A stretch of 19,385 nucleotides of DNA, from the NCBI GenBank assembly GCA_043798715.1, contig JAZDOK010000036.1, positions 1 through 19,385 of the forward strand, given 5' to 3'. Every line of letters starts with the position of its first letter. Positions within the stretch are counted from its first letter, which is position 1. Shown piece by piece: positions 1 through 6,977 of this stretch. Source of the stretch: JAZDOK01 sp043798715. GTDB taxonomy: Bacteria; Vulcanimicrobiota; JAZDOK01. The notes under the pieces were generated by a model that saw nothing but the letters and a program-made list of their open reading frames with translations, was not told the DNA's origin and searched no databases. Position numbers and translations under genes: made by a program.

Positions 1-1
1 G

Positions 2-1717
2 CCGGAGACGGCGGCCACCACTCCTCCAATGGAGCTTGAGCGATTCCGGAAGGCGGTCACCGCCTGCCGGGAACAGCTTTTCTCGCTGGAAAAAGAAGTC
101 GCCGCAGACTCCGGAGACAATCTGGCCATGATCTTTGAGGCGCAGCGGCTTTTTCTTGAGGACCCCTCCTTCCTGGACGAGGTTGAAAAGCACATCACCC
201 CGGGAGGCGAAAAGACCGAAACGGCCCTCCATTTCGCCCTTCAGAAAATAAGGGAGAACTTCTCTTCCGTAAAAGATGAGTATATCAGCGGAAGATTCGA
301 CGATCTTCTGGACGTCGCTAAAAGGCTTGTTCGGCAACTCTCGGGCCGGACAACGGCCCCCCTGGAAAACATGGAAAAACCGGCCATAATATTTTCTTTT
401 GAATTTCTTCCCTCGCAGATCGCTCAGATGGACGGGAAAATGGTTCTGGGACTTGTCTCTGAAAAAGGCAGCCACAACTCCCATGCAGCCATTCTGGCCC
501 GGGCCCGGGGAATTCCCGCCGTCTTTGGAGTCGCCGGAGCCCTGTCAGCCGGAAGAGGCGCCGAAAATGCCATCGTGGACGGCGGAAACGGATTTGCAAT
601 CCTTAATCCCGACGAAAAAACATCAAGCCGCTACCATAGGCTGATTGAGGAGAAGAGAACTCCGCCGCTCTCCATCAGGACCATCCCTCCCGGCGATCCT
701 CTAATGAAGGACGGAAAGAAGATCACCCTTCTGGCCAACGCCGCAAGTATCGAAGAGGCCCGACGCGCGCTGGAAGAGGGAGCGGAAGGGATTGGACTTC
801 TGCGCTCGGAACAATTCTTTCTCATGAGCCGGAACATGCCGGAGGAAGAGGCCCAAACTGAATTCTACCGCTCTATCCTGGCCCTCTTCGCCCCCAGGCC
901 GGTGACCATACGGACCCTGGATATAGGCGGCGACAAAATCCCCGCCTACATCTCTCTCCCTAAGGAGGAAAATCCCGCCCTGGGCCTAAGGGGCATCCGC
1001 TTTTCACTCGCCCGGAGGGATATTTTCAAATCCCAGCTTAAGGCCATCATCATGGCCTCCGCCGCCGGGAAAGCGCGGATAATGCTTCCCATGGTCTCCG
1101 CCATCGAGGAAGTAATCGCCGCTGCCGCGATTATCGAGGAAGCGGCCTCCGAATGCAGGCGGGAGCAGCCCGGTCAGCCCCGCCTTGGCGGGGGATCCCG
1201 TCACCGCCTACGGCGGGATCACGCCAAAGGCGAAGACAGAATGCGAGAGATATACTCCGCCCCGCCTCTGGGAATCATGATCGAGACCCCGGCAGCGGCT
1301 CTCACGGCCGAGCGCCTGGCTCCGGCCGTGGACTTCTTCAGCATCGGCTCCAACGACCTGGCTCAGTACACCTTGGCGGCGGACCGGGGGAGCCTTCTCA
1401 CCGGCAGCGGGAAAGATTATTACCACCCGGCCGTCCTGAAACTCATAAAAATTACGGTCGAGGCGGCCGGAAAATTCAACAGGGAAGTGAGTCTCTGCGG
1501 AGAAATGGCCTCGGATCCGGCAGCAGCGGTGCTTCTGGCCGGTCTCGGGCTTAAGGTCCTGAGCGTCAATCCGGCCGGCCTCCCCGCCGTAAGGAAGGCT
1601 CTCGCCTCCTTCGATTCAGCCGAGGCCTTAAAACTCGCCGAACGGGCGCTTTCCTCCACGGGGAGTGAAGAGGTGGAGCGTCTGCTTAAGGACGATCCGC
1701 GCCTGGCAAGGGAGTGA
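2..1717 (+). CDS. ptsI: PTS Enzyme I (PEP-protein phosphotransferase), 5'-truncated by the window edge
   Basis: Transfers phosphate from PEP to HPr in the cytoplasm, the first step of PTS sugar uptake. The frame is open to the left edge and the protein begins inside the N-terminal helical domain, so roughly 30 residues lie outside; the ATG at 29 is internal. Numbering from that ATG: the swivelling His domain carries SHAAILAR with phospho-His at 152 (482-484), then IRTLDIGGDK, NPALGLRGIRFSL, the PEP-binding GIMIETPAAA, FFSIGSNDLAQYTLAADRG, and SLCGEM with the catalytic Cys at 490 (1496-1498). All catalytic motifs are intact. Odd feature: between IEEV and GIMIETP there are 52 residues where E. 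coli EI, from memory, has about 27; the extra residues are Gly/Arg/His-rich and encoded by three consecutive hairpins (1178-1232). The gene end overlaps the convergent lipoprotein gene by 32 bp. Family assignment is very secure. Confidence 0.95.
   Translation, partial: PETAATTPPMELERFRKAVTACREQLFSLEKEVAADSGDNLAMIFEAQRLFLEDPSFLDEVEKHITPGGEKTETALHFALQKIRENFSSVKDEYISGRFDDLLDVAKRLVRQLSGRTTAPLENMEKPAIIFSFEFLPSQIAQMDGKMVLGLVSEKGSHNSHAAILARARGIPAVFGVAGALSAGRGAENAIVDGGNGFAILNPDEKTSSRYHRLIEEKRTPPLSIRTIPPGDPLMKDGKKITLLANAASIEEARRALEEGAEGIGLLRSEQFFLMSRNMPEEEAQTEFYRSILALFAPRPVTIRTLDIGGDKIPAYISLPKEENPALGLRGIRFSLARRDIFKSQLKAIIMASAAGKARIMLPMVSAIEEVIAAAAIIEEAASECRREQPGQPRLGGGSRHRLRRDHAKGEDRMREIYSAPPLGIMIETPAAALTAERLAPAVDFFSIGSNDLAQYTLAADRGSLLTGSGKDYYHPAVLKLIKITVEAAGKFNREVSLCGEMASDPAAAVLLAGLGLKVLSVNPAGLPAVRKALASFDSAEALKLAERALSSTGSEEVERLLKDDPRLARE
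1178..1232. repeat. Three back-to-back hairpins inside ptsI (candidate palindromic insertion element)
   Basis: Seen directly: hairpin 1 is CCCCGCC-TT-GGCGGGG (1178-1193); hairpin 2 has arms GATCCCG (1194-1200) and CGGGATC (1214-1220); hairpin 3 is CGCC-AAA-GGCG (1222-1232). They abut and coincide with the roughly 25-residue extra segment of Enzyme I. Reading through them in the ptsI frame gives an Arg/Gly/His-rich stretch without stops. A related palindrome, CCCGCC-GAA-GGCGGG, occurs between genes at 14822-14836. An inserted repeat is inferred, not proven. Confidence 0.7.
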
Positions 1718-3722
1718 AGCTTTCCACGATATCAAGCGCCTCCTGCCTGATCCGCCCCGGTGAATTTTTGGGGTAGTTAGCCGTCAGGATAAAGACCACC
1801 GTCCCATCCAGGACCACGAGCTGTTTCACCTCGGATGGCAGCAGCAGCATCAACTGCTTCCCCTCAAGGGATATCCGTGCCGCCGGCATTCCCTTGAATT
1901 TAAGGTCGCGCTGGAATGATATAAGGCGTATTTCTTTCTCCTTCTTGAACTGGTTTCTGATCTCCTCAAGAAGCATGGGATATGAATCAGCGGAGGAGAG
2001 TTCCTCTACTGAAATCGTAATGCTGGATAGAGCCGGCTGATTTACAAAACCGGCCAGAACGGAGGGCACCCCGGACGGGGTTGACACTTCCCAGCCTTTT
2101 CCGAGCTTCAGCCTGAAACCATAGACCGTATCCTCGTAGGTGTTTCCGGTGAGGCGGTATCCCGGATCGGCGGAATTGACCACGAAAGACCTGCCGCCGG
2201 AGCTGTACCTTAAGATTTTTACGCCGAGATTTCCGACCGTCTGCTGGATGGCCAGCCCCGAGAGAAAGAAGCTGGCAGGCTCCATGGAGGCCTCATAAAG
2301 CCTTATATGGAGGGCGTCCACCATGGAAAGTCCAAGAGAAGGATCCATGGACTGCCAGGCGCCGGTGAAAACCTCCACCCACATATGATAGACAAAGTTA
2401 CCGGTGACATAAACCAGGCCCGAAATTACCCTGGACGGAATCCCGGCCGCCCTGGCCAGTGCCGCCAGAAGCAGCGAGTGCTCGGTGCAGTCCCCCGTGC
2501 GGGTCCTGAGCGTTTCGCAGGCCGAGGCAAAACCCGTGGCCAGATTTTTCTCCCGAACGTTCCTATAGACCCAGTAAGAGAGTTTTTCTGCGGCCAGGAC
2601 TGCGTTTTTCTCCCCTCCCACGATAAGAAGGGCCTGTTTTTTGATTTCCGGGTCATCGCACTGAATGAAGACATTCGGCTCCAGATAGGGTTTCATGTCC
2701 GGGTTTTGAACGGGTAGAAGAAGAGAACGCCCGGGGTCTGCCTGCCGGGCCTCTGTCGTAAGTGTCACCTGCTTTTCAAGACCTGAAGGATAGACTCTCT
2801 GGACAGGCGGGTGTTCCAGTATGGGTTTTAAGTCTCCCCGCATGAAATAAACCTCCATGGTGGCCCCCGTCACCCTCCTGGCATGAGGGACCCGGGAACT
2901 GGAACGGATCATTGAGCTATAGCCCAAGTCCGCTACAACATCCATCTTCTGGGCATCCTCAGGGGACGTCTTCTGGGATCTTATGGCCAGAAGATCCGCA
3001 TCTTCCTTGAGAATCGTGCCGTCCGGAGCCATCCAGGTGAGCATCTCGATCTGGGGATACTCCTGGTGCCTTGTGCGAAGCAGAAATGCTTTTGTCGGCT
3101 CATTCCCAATCTCAAGCTCCGCCTCACGAATGACGGAAATGTCGACGAACGTAATTTTTTGAAGCTGGACGTCAAAAATCTTGAATTTAAAATCCTTTCC
3201 CGTCCGAAGTCCCGACTCCAGAATTTTACCATCCAGAGCCTCAACAAAACAGGTGTCTTCATCAAGCTTGAAACTTTTGACCCGCCTGGAACGGCCAATT
3301 GTTTCGACTACTTTTAATACGCCGTCGCGGAACCGGCCTTCCAGGAGCCTGTCGTCTCTGGATACCCTCTCCCTGATTAAAAACGAAATGGGGCGAAAAT
3401 CCTTTCGTAACAGAACTCTGCTGGTCGAAGACTCTTCTATGCGGGTCCCAAAGCGTTGAAATATTTTTTTAGTCTCCTCCCTGATCTCCCTGGCCGGCTG
3501 ACCTTCATAAGAAAGATCCCTGATAATATGATGGATGAAACCGATCTTTTCTTCCTGATCGTACAGGTTATACCAGGCTTCCTTTACATAATTTCCGCCG
3601 GCGATTCCCCCTTCTTTCGGCTGAGTCTTTACGATACAGGAGGAAAGGCATGTTCCCGCGCAGAATAGTAGGAGCAAAAGCACTTTAATAGTCTGATTTT
3701 TTCTCATGCCGTAGATGTTCAT
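1686..3722 (-). CDS. Transglutaminase-fold lipoprotein
   Basis: A 678-residue protein with a hydrophobic signal (residues 12-24) ending in the lipobox LSSC, which predicts lipidation at Cys29 and anchoring outside the cytoplasm. A long N-terminal region (about 40-370) of unassigned beta-rich character precedes a transglutaminase-like core. The triad is visible: Cys412 in TRTGDCTEHS, His446 in YHMWVEV and Asp460 in MDPS. A C-terminal domain (about 530-670) looks like a PsbP/LpqN-type fold by texture only. Members of this superfamily act as proteases, amidases or transglutaminases; the substrate cannot be told. The start at 3722 is the longest ATG; Met6 (3707) also gives a good signal peptide and neither has a clear ribosome site. 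The 3' end overlaps ptsI tail-to-tail by 32 bp. It is divergent from the aminotransferase. Confidence 0.9.
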   Translation of the reverse strand: MNIYGMRKNQTIKVLLLLLFCAGTCLSSCIVKTQPKEGGIAGGNYVKEAWYNLYDQEEKIGFIHHIIRDLSYEGQPAREIREETKKIFQRFGTRIEESSTSRVLLRKDFRPISFLIRERVSRDDRLLEGRFRDGVLKVVETIGRSRRVKSFKLDEDTCFVEALDGKILESGLRTGKDFKFKIFDVQLQKITFVDISVIREAELEIGNEPTKAFLLRTRHQEYPQIEMLTWMAPDGTILKEDADLLAIRSQKTSPEDAQKMDVVADLGYSSMIRSSSRVPHARRVTGATMEVYFMRGDLKPILEHPPVQRVYPSGLEKQVTLTTEARQADPGRSLLLPVQNPDMKPYLEPNVFIQCDDPEIKKQALLIVGGEKNAVLAAEKLSYWVYRNVREKNLATGFASACETLRTRTGDCTEHSLLLAALARAAGIPSRVISGLVYVTGNFVYHMWVEVFTGAWQSMDPSLGLSMVDALHIRLYEASMEPASFFLSGLAIQQTVGNLGVKILRYSSGGRSFVVNSADPGYRLTGNTYEDTVYGFRLKLGKGWEVSTPSGVPSVLAGFVNQPALSSITISVEELSSADSYPMLLEEIRNQFKKEKEIRLISFQRDLKFKGMPAARISLEGKQLMLLLPSEVKQLVVLDGTVVFILTANYPKNSPGRIRQEALDIVESFTPLPGADRP

Positions 3723-3774
3723 CCCGGTGGAGGGAAATCCTCTTTTCCTCTCCGTCCGGGATTGGGCGTTTTTG

Positions 3775-3789
3775 TTAAGACGCTCTTAA
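3775..3789. promoter_or_regulatory. Palindrome in the divergent intergenic region
   Basis: TTAAGA-CGC-TCTTAA is a perfect 6-bp-arm inverted repeat in the 92-bp gap between the divergent lipoprotein and aminotransferase genes, 26 bp before the aminotransferase GTG. It could be an operator. No convincing -35/-10 pair was found next to it, so the role is a guess. Confidence 0.3.
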
Positions 3790-3814
3790 ACATAATAATG
3801 GAGGAGGCGCTTTC

Positions 3815-5041
3815 GTGATCGATCTGGTTAAAAATTTCTCGATTATCGCACGAAGAATGAAAAAAAGTGTCATCCGCGAGTTGCTGAAACTTACCAACAA
3901 GCCGGAAATCATCTCTTTTGCCGGAGGTCTTCCCGACACCAACTCTTTTCCCCAGAAAGAGATCCTGGAGATCGCCAAAGATGTTCTCAGCAAGGACTCC
4001 CGCATCGCCCTGCAGTACGGAGAGACGGCGGGGGATCCCCGCCTGCGCTCCGAACTGGTGAAACTGGCAAAGAAAGACGGGGAAAATATCACCGAGGATA
4101 ATATCCTGGTAACAGTAGCTTCCCAGCAGGGTCTGGACATGCTCGGAAAGATCTTCATTGACCCCAGCGATCCCATTCTGGTGGAGCTGCCCAGCTACGT
4201 GGGGGGGTTGCAGGCTTTCACCTGCTATGGAGCCCATATGGTCGGGGTCCCCATGGATGACGACGGATTGATAGTGGATGTTCTTGAGGAACATCTGAAG
4301 CAGTTGAAAGCCCAGGAGGAACACTACAAATTCATCTATGTCGTTCCGGATTTTCAGAATCCCTCGGGAGTCACCCTGAGCCTCGAAAGAAGAAAGAAGC
4401 TCATCCGGCTCAGCCATGAATACCACGTTTTAATCATCGAAGACACACCTTACCGCGAATTGAGATTCGAGGGGGAGAAGCTTCCCTCCCTCAAATCCCT
4501 GGATACCACCGACAACGTCGTCAGCCTCCATTCCTTCTCAAAAATTTTAACCCCGGGATTAAGAGTAGGCTGGGTTGTGGCGCATCCTTCCATTATTAAC
4601 AAACTGACCATCGCCAAGCAATCAATCGATCTGTGCACGCCTCCCCTCTCCCAGGCCATCGCCTATGAATTCATGCACCGGGGCCTGCTGGAAGGACATA
4701 TTGAAGTGATTAAGAAAGTCTATAAAAAGAAAAGGGACACCATGCTCGCGGCTCTTGAAAAGCATATGCCCAGGGTTGAGGGCCTCAGGTGGACCCATCC
4801 CCAGGGAGGGCTCTTCCTCTGGCTGGTACTGCCTGAGGAGATCAATGCCGACGATCTCTTCCCGGAGGCCCTCAAGGAAAACGTGGCCTACGTCACGGGC
4901 ACGGCCTTCCACTGTGACGGCAGCGGTCATAACACCATGCGCCTTAATTTTTCCTATCCGAGCGAGGAACAGATCTGGGAAGGCATCAAGCGCCTCGCCC
5001 ATGTCATTGAGAAAAAACTGCTCGCCCTCCATGTTGCCTGA
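3815..5041 (+). CDS. PLP-dependent fold-type I aminotransferase (LysN / 2-aminoadipate aminotransferase-like)
   Basis: A 408-residue cytoplasmic enzyme of the class I/II aminotransferase superfamily. Visible motifs: FAGGLPD near the N-terminus, ASQQGLDM (phosphate-side helix start), DFQNPSGVT, EDTPYREL (pyridine-ring Asp), and SFSKILTPGLRVGW with the Schiff-base Lys243 (4541-4543), then an Arg-containing C-terminal MRLNFS that normally binds the substrate carboxylate. This pattern fits the LysN/MocR-like group that handles 2-aminoadipate, branched-chain, aromatic or kynurenine-type amino acids; the exact substrate is not readable. Start is GTG at 3815, chosen because GGAGGAGG lies at 3800-3807 with 7-nt spacing. 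A TPR gene follows 40 bp downstream on the same strand, so the two are probably co-transcribed. Confidence 0.93.
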   Translation: MIDLVKNFSIIARRMKKSVIRELLKLTNKPEIISFAGGLPDTNSFPQKEILEIAKDVLSKDSRIALQYGETAGDPRLRSELVKLAKKDGENITEDNILVTVASQQGLDMLGKIFIDPSDPILVELPSYVGGLQAFTCYGAHMVGVPMDDDGLIVDVLEEHLKQLKAQEEHYKFIYVVPDFQNPSGVTLSLERRKKLIRLSHEYHVLIIEDTPYRELRFEGEKLPSLKSLDTTDNVVSLHSFSKILTPGLRVGWVVAHPSIINKLTIAKQSIDLCTPPLSQAIAYEFMHRGLLEGHIEVIKKVYKKKRDTMLAALEKHMPRVEGLRWTHPQGGLFLWLVLPEEINADDLFPEALKENVAYVTGTAFHCDGSGHNTMRLNFSYPSEEQIWEGIKRLAHVIEKKLLALHVA

Positions 5042-5061
5042 AAGGCGGAGAGGCTGAAAAA

Positions 5062-5082
5062 ATGCCTTTATTTACAACATAA
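5062..5082 (+). CDS. Possible six-codon leader ORF overlapping the TPR gene start
   Basis: ATG CCT TTA TTT ACA ACA TAA reads MPLFTT. A purine-rich GGAGAGG-type site (about 5046-5052) precedes it, whereas the TPR gene's own ATG has none. Its TAA overlaps the next ATG as TAATG, the arrangement used in termination-reinitiation coupling. Expression is inferred only from this layout. Confidence 0.3.
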   Translation: MPLFTT

Positions 5083-6155
5083 TGCCTGAATCAATGGACT
5101 TTATAGACAAAGAGAAATGCGCCGCGCTCCTGGCTGCCAATCCGAGAGACGTCGTCCTGAACGAACGTCTTGCCATCCTTTTGAGAAATTTCGGCTGCTT
5201 AAATGAGTCGGTCGAACAGATGAGAAAGACCCTCGAAATGGATCCTCTCGAGGCGCGGCACTACCGGCATCTGGCCGAGATCCTGCTTTTGAAGTGCCAG
5301 GCCCAGCGGGCGGGGGACCTCTGCCAGAGCGCGCTTAAGTTATTTCCCGAGAGCCACCACTTTTACCGCATCCTGGCCGACTCCTATCTGATTGAGGTCA
5401 TTTCCAGGACCCTCGACGGGGAGGCCAAAAGGCAGAATCTCTATGCAGCGGAAGAGACTCTCAAGAAAGGTTTCCATCTCAATGCCCTAGATGCCCAATT
5501 GTGCGCCATCCAGGCCAAGCTGTGCCTGATGCAGAACGATGAGATTGAGGCGACGGACTACCTCCAGTGGGCACTGGAATCCGGCCTCCCTTTCATTGGA
5601 GACCAGATCGACGTTTTACTCTGCATCGGAATCATCCACTCCCGCCAGGGGATTGTCAAGGGGCTGGGCGAGAGCATCCAGAAGGGATTAGCTTTGTTTT
5701 CGGAATGGACGATGCCACACTACCTGCAGTTGAGCGGTCTCAGGGAGCACCTCCTCCTCATGGCCGAGATGTACCTGAACAAGCCGATTAAGCCCAAGCC
5801 TCTCAAGGCCGTTTTCGATGAATACGGCAAACTCATTGCCCAGGGAGTTCAGGATAATCCCGGCTCCAGGATTTTCCGGGAGAGCATCCTGGGAATGGTG
5901 CAGAAAAGAGCCGCCGGTGACATCGAGGGCGCCGTTAAGGAACTAAGGCACGTGGTGGAACATTTTGACTCCCCCCCTCAATGCGTCTTTTATCATTTCC
6001 TGAAAAAAACCAGCATCGAGACCATATTAAACGTGATTATAGGGGACCTGTTTCTGAAAAAAGGCAAGAAACGGAAAGCCATGATCTACTACCAGAAGGC
6101 CCTCAAGGTTTCCCCCCGTGATCCTGCCGCCCGCAGCCGAATGGAGGAAATGTAG
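5082..6155 (+). CDS. Tetratricopeptide-repeat protein
   Basis: A 357-residue soluble protein with no signal peptide or membrane segment. Several 34-residue TPR helices are visible: about 15-80 (ESVEQMRKTLEMDPLEARHY), then AGDLCQSALKLFPESHHFY, AAEETLKKGFHLNALDAQL, a degenerate middle, and a clear last repeat, GDLFLKKGKKRKAMIYYQKALKVSPRDP, ending ARSRMEEM. TPR arrays hold protein partners; none can be named. It follows the aminotransferase by 40 bp. There is no Shine-Dalgarno site in front of the ATG, which overlaps the stop of a tiny upstream ORF (TAATG). The final repeat is encoded by a segment (from 6037) found a second time at 6834-6960 beyond the hicBA genes, so the present 3' end may have come with that cassette. 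Confidence 0.88.
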   Translation: MPESMDFIDKEKCAALLAANPRDVVLNERLAILLRNFGCLNESVEQMRKTLEMDPLEARHYRHLAEILLLKCQAQRAGDLCQSALKLFPESHHFYRILADSYLIEVISRTLDGEAKRQNLYAAEETLKKGFHLNALDAQLCAIQAKLCLMQNDEIEATDYLQWALESGLPFIGDQIDVLLCIGIIHSRQGIVKGLGESIQKGLALFSEWTMPHYLQLSGLREHLLLMAEMYLNKPIKPKPLKAVFDEYGKLIAQGVQDNPGSRIFRESILGMVQKRAAGDIEGAVKELRHVVEHFDSPPQCVFYHFLKKTSIETILNVIIGDLFLKKGKKRKAMIYYQKALKVSPRDPAARSRMEEM

Positions 6156-6163
6156 CCTTCCCC
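6037..6163 (+). repeat. 127-bp direct repeat, copy A (3' end of the TPR gene)
   Basis: Matches 6834-6960 at 120 of 127 positions with no gaps (offset 797 bp). It starts at TTATAGGGGACCTG, covers the last 39 codons and the TAG stop of the TPR gene, and ends about 8 bp beyond it. The seven differences fall at third codon positions (six) or after the stop (one). It forms the left flank of the hicBA cassette. Confidence 0.97.
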
Positions 6164-6204
6164 TATTCCTAATCCAATTCAAAGATTGAGTTGATGCCTT
6201 GATT

Positions 6205-6450
6205 TTATTGGGCGATCTTGAAGAGCTTTGCAATTTCATTGTCCGTAAACTGCAATTGTTTGAAGACGCGCTTGCAGTAAACGGGGTCTAAGCTTTTTTT
6301 GCCCATTTGAACGGGAGCCGAAAAGCGCTTGCCCTTGATGGCCCTTGCATAAATTGCGTGGTCGGTGGGTCCTTGCCTGACAAAGGAAGCCCCGCCTTGT
6401 TCGAGCAATTTGATAAGCTGTTTACTCGAAAGGGAAGGAATTTTAGGCAT
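6205..6450 (-). CDS. hicA: HicA-family toxin (mRNA interferase)
   Basis: About 81 residues from the chosen ATG (6448-6450), the normal size for HicA. HicA toxins have a double-stranded-RNA-binding-like fold and cut mRNA and tmRNA. The N-terminus MPKIPSLSSKQLIKLLEQGG and the following FVRQGPTDHAIYAR match the family; the His in TDHAIY is the expected catalytic residue, and the rest (PVQMGKKSLDPVYCKRVFKQL) is the usual C-terminal part. The frame is open 8 codons further upstream (to 6474), but the chosen start gives the family N-terminus and an 8-bp overlap with hicB, with GAGG about 9 nt before it. It is transcribed after hicB, the order hicB-hicA, opposite to E. coli hicAB. Confidence 0.87.
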   Translation of the reverse strand: MPKIPSLSSKQLIKLLEQGGASFVRQGPTDHAIYARAIKGKRFSAPVQMGKKSLDPVYCKRVFKQLQFTDNEIAKLFKIAQ

Positions 6451-6742
6451 AATACGGAACCTCATGTATTTCAAAAGGCCGAAGCAGCAATCCCTTTCTG
6501 CTTCTTTTGTGCCATTCCGGCTCTGTATCCTGTAAAAATTCGATTACTTCTTCGGTGGCTATTGGGGCAACAACCGTATTCGGGTGTTCTTTGATATCCT
6601 CAAGGTATAACGCTATCGCTGTTTGAAGGTTTTTCTCTACTTCCGGCAGGTCTGCACCTCTGGCGGAAACATTCAACTCAAGACAAATAGCCACGTATTC
6701 GAACCTGCTTTTTCTGACCAAAACGGTGAAATTGTTATTCAT
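6443..6742 (-). CDS. hicB: HicB-family antitoxin
   Basis: A 99-residue protein with the degraded RNase H-like HicB fold: FTVLVRKSRFEYVAICLELNVSARGADLPEVEKNLQTAI is the typical start, with a strand-rich N-terminus and the helix of the family. HicB binds and neutralises HicA and usually represses its own promoter. The C-terminal tail (FLQDTEPEWHKRSRKG) shows no obvious helix-turn-helix or ribbon-helix-helix, so the DNA-binding mode is unclear. AGGAGG lies at 6749-6754 with 6-nt spacing to the ATG, and a near-consensus promoter sits at 6771-6799. The stop overlaps the hicA start by 8 bp, implying coupled translation. Assignment rests on the pair together. Confidence 0.87.
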   Translation of the reverse strand: MNNNFTVLVRKSRFEYVAICLELNVSARGADLPEVEKNLQTAIALYLEDIKEHPNTVVAPIATEEVIEFLQDTEPEWHKRSRKGLLLRPFEIHEVPYYA

Positions 6743-6770
6743 GATTTTCCTCCTACTGCCCGGTATCCAG

Positions 6771-6799
6771 ATTATACTTCATTTTATTCTTTTTTTCAA
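6771..6799 (-). promoter_or_regulatory. Sigma70-type promoter for hicBA
   Basis: On the reverse strand, TTGAAA (6794-6799) and a perfect TATAAT (6771-6776) are separated by exactly 17 bp. Transcription would start near 6764, about 20 nt before the hicB ATG, leaving room for the AGGAGG site at 6749-6754. The module therefore carries its own promoter, independent of the neighbours. Confidence 0.8.
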
Positions 6800-6833
6800 A
6801 TAAAGAATAATTGGGGACAGGCGCGAATATGCT

Positions 6834-6960
6834 TTATAGGGGACCTGTTTCTTAAAAAGGGTAAGAAACGAAAAGCCATGATCTACTACCAGAAGGCCCT
6901 CAAGGTTTCCCCCCGGGATCCTGCCGCCCGCAGCCGGATGGAGGAAATGTAGCCTTCTCC
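6834..6960 (+). repeat. 127-bp direct repeat, copy B (detached TPR gene 3' end)
   Basis: The second copy of 6037-6163, 94-95% identical and ungapped. It ends 17 bp before tRNA-Arg. Upstream of it the two loci share nothing visible, so the left boundary at TTATAGGGG is sharp. Confidence 0.97.
6836..6952 (+). pseudogene. Orphan last TPR of the upstream TPR gene
   Basis: Encodes, in the original frame, IGDLFLKKGKKRKAMIYYQKALKVSPRDPAARSRMEEM-stop (quoted as family context; residues identical to the end of the protein at 5082-6155). It has no start codon or upstream domain of its own: the open frame reaching back to 6623 crosses hicB on the opposite strand and is not a credible gene. Relative to copy A it differs at six third-codon positions, all synonymous (CTG/CTT, AAA/AAG, GGC/GGT, CGG/CGA, CGT/CGG, CGA/CGG). 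This means that both copies have been shaped by selection on the protein, and that this one was probably the original gene end before the cassette arrived. Confidence 0.85.
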
Positions 6961-6977
6961 TGAGAATTAAGAGGGGC

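Larger units (their letters stand above)
6037..6833. mobile_element. Candidate hicBA cassette inserted at the TPR gene 3' end
   Basis: A 797-bp unit: one copy of the TPR gene 3' end, about 40 bp of spacer, hicA and hicB on the reverse strand, the hicB promoter, then the second copy of the gene end. It looks more A+T-rich than its surroundings between 6164 and 6833. The arrangement copies that of integrative elements whose att site is a gene 3' end and which restore the gene on entry. No integrase or transposase is present, so it resembles a cis-mobilisable remnant or a segment gained by recombination between alleles. The boundaries are set by the repeats only; mobility is inferred. Confidence 0.5.

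Noticed and set aside
1153..1554. Alternative forward frame within ptsI after the hairpin block, considered as a sign of frameshift
   Set aside because: The main ptsI frame is continuous on both sides and keeps PEP-binding and Cys motifs, so there is no frameshift.
3719..4426. 235-codon reverse-strand ORF
   Set aside because: Antisense shadow of the aminotransferase, which has all PLP motifs.
6037..6833. Insertion sequence
   Set aside because: No transposase, no terminal inverted repeats and the 127-bp repeats are far longer than a target-site duplication.
6623..6952. Open frame of 109 codons ending in the orphan TPR
   Set aside because: Its first two thirds are the antisense of hicB and its promoter; only the duplicated end has coding character. 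Treated as a gene fragment.
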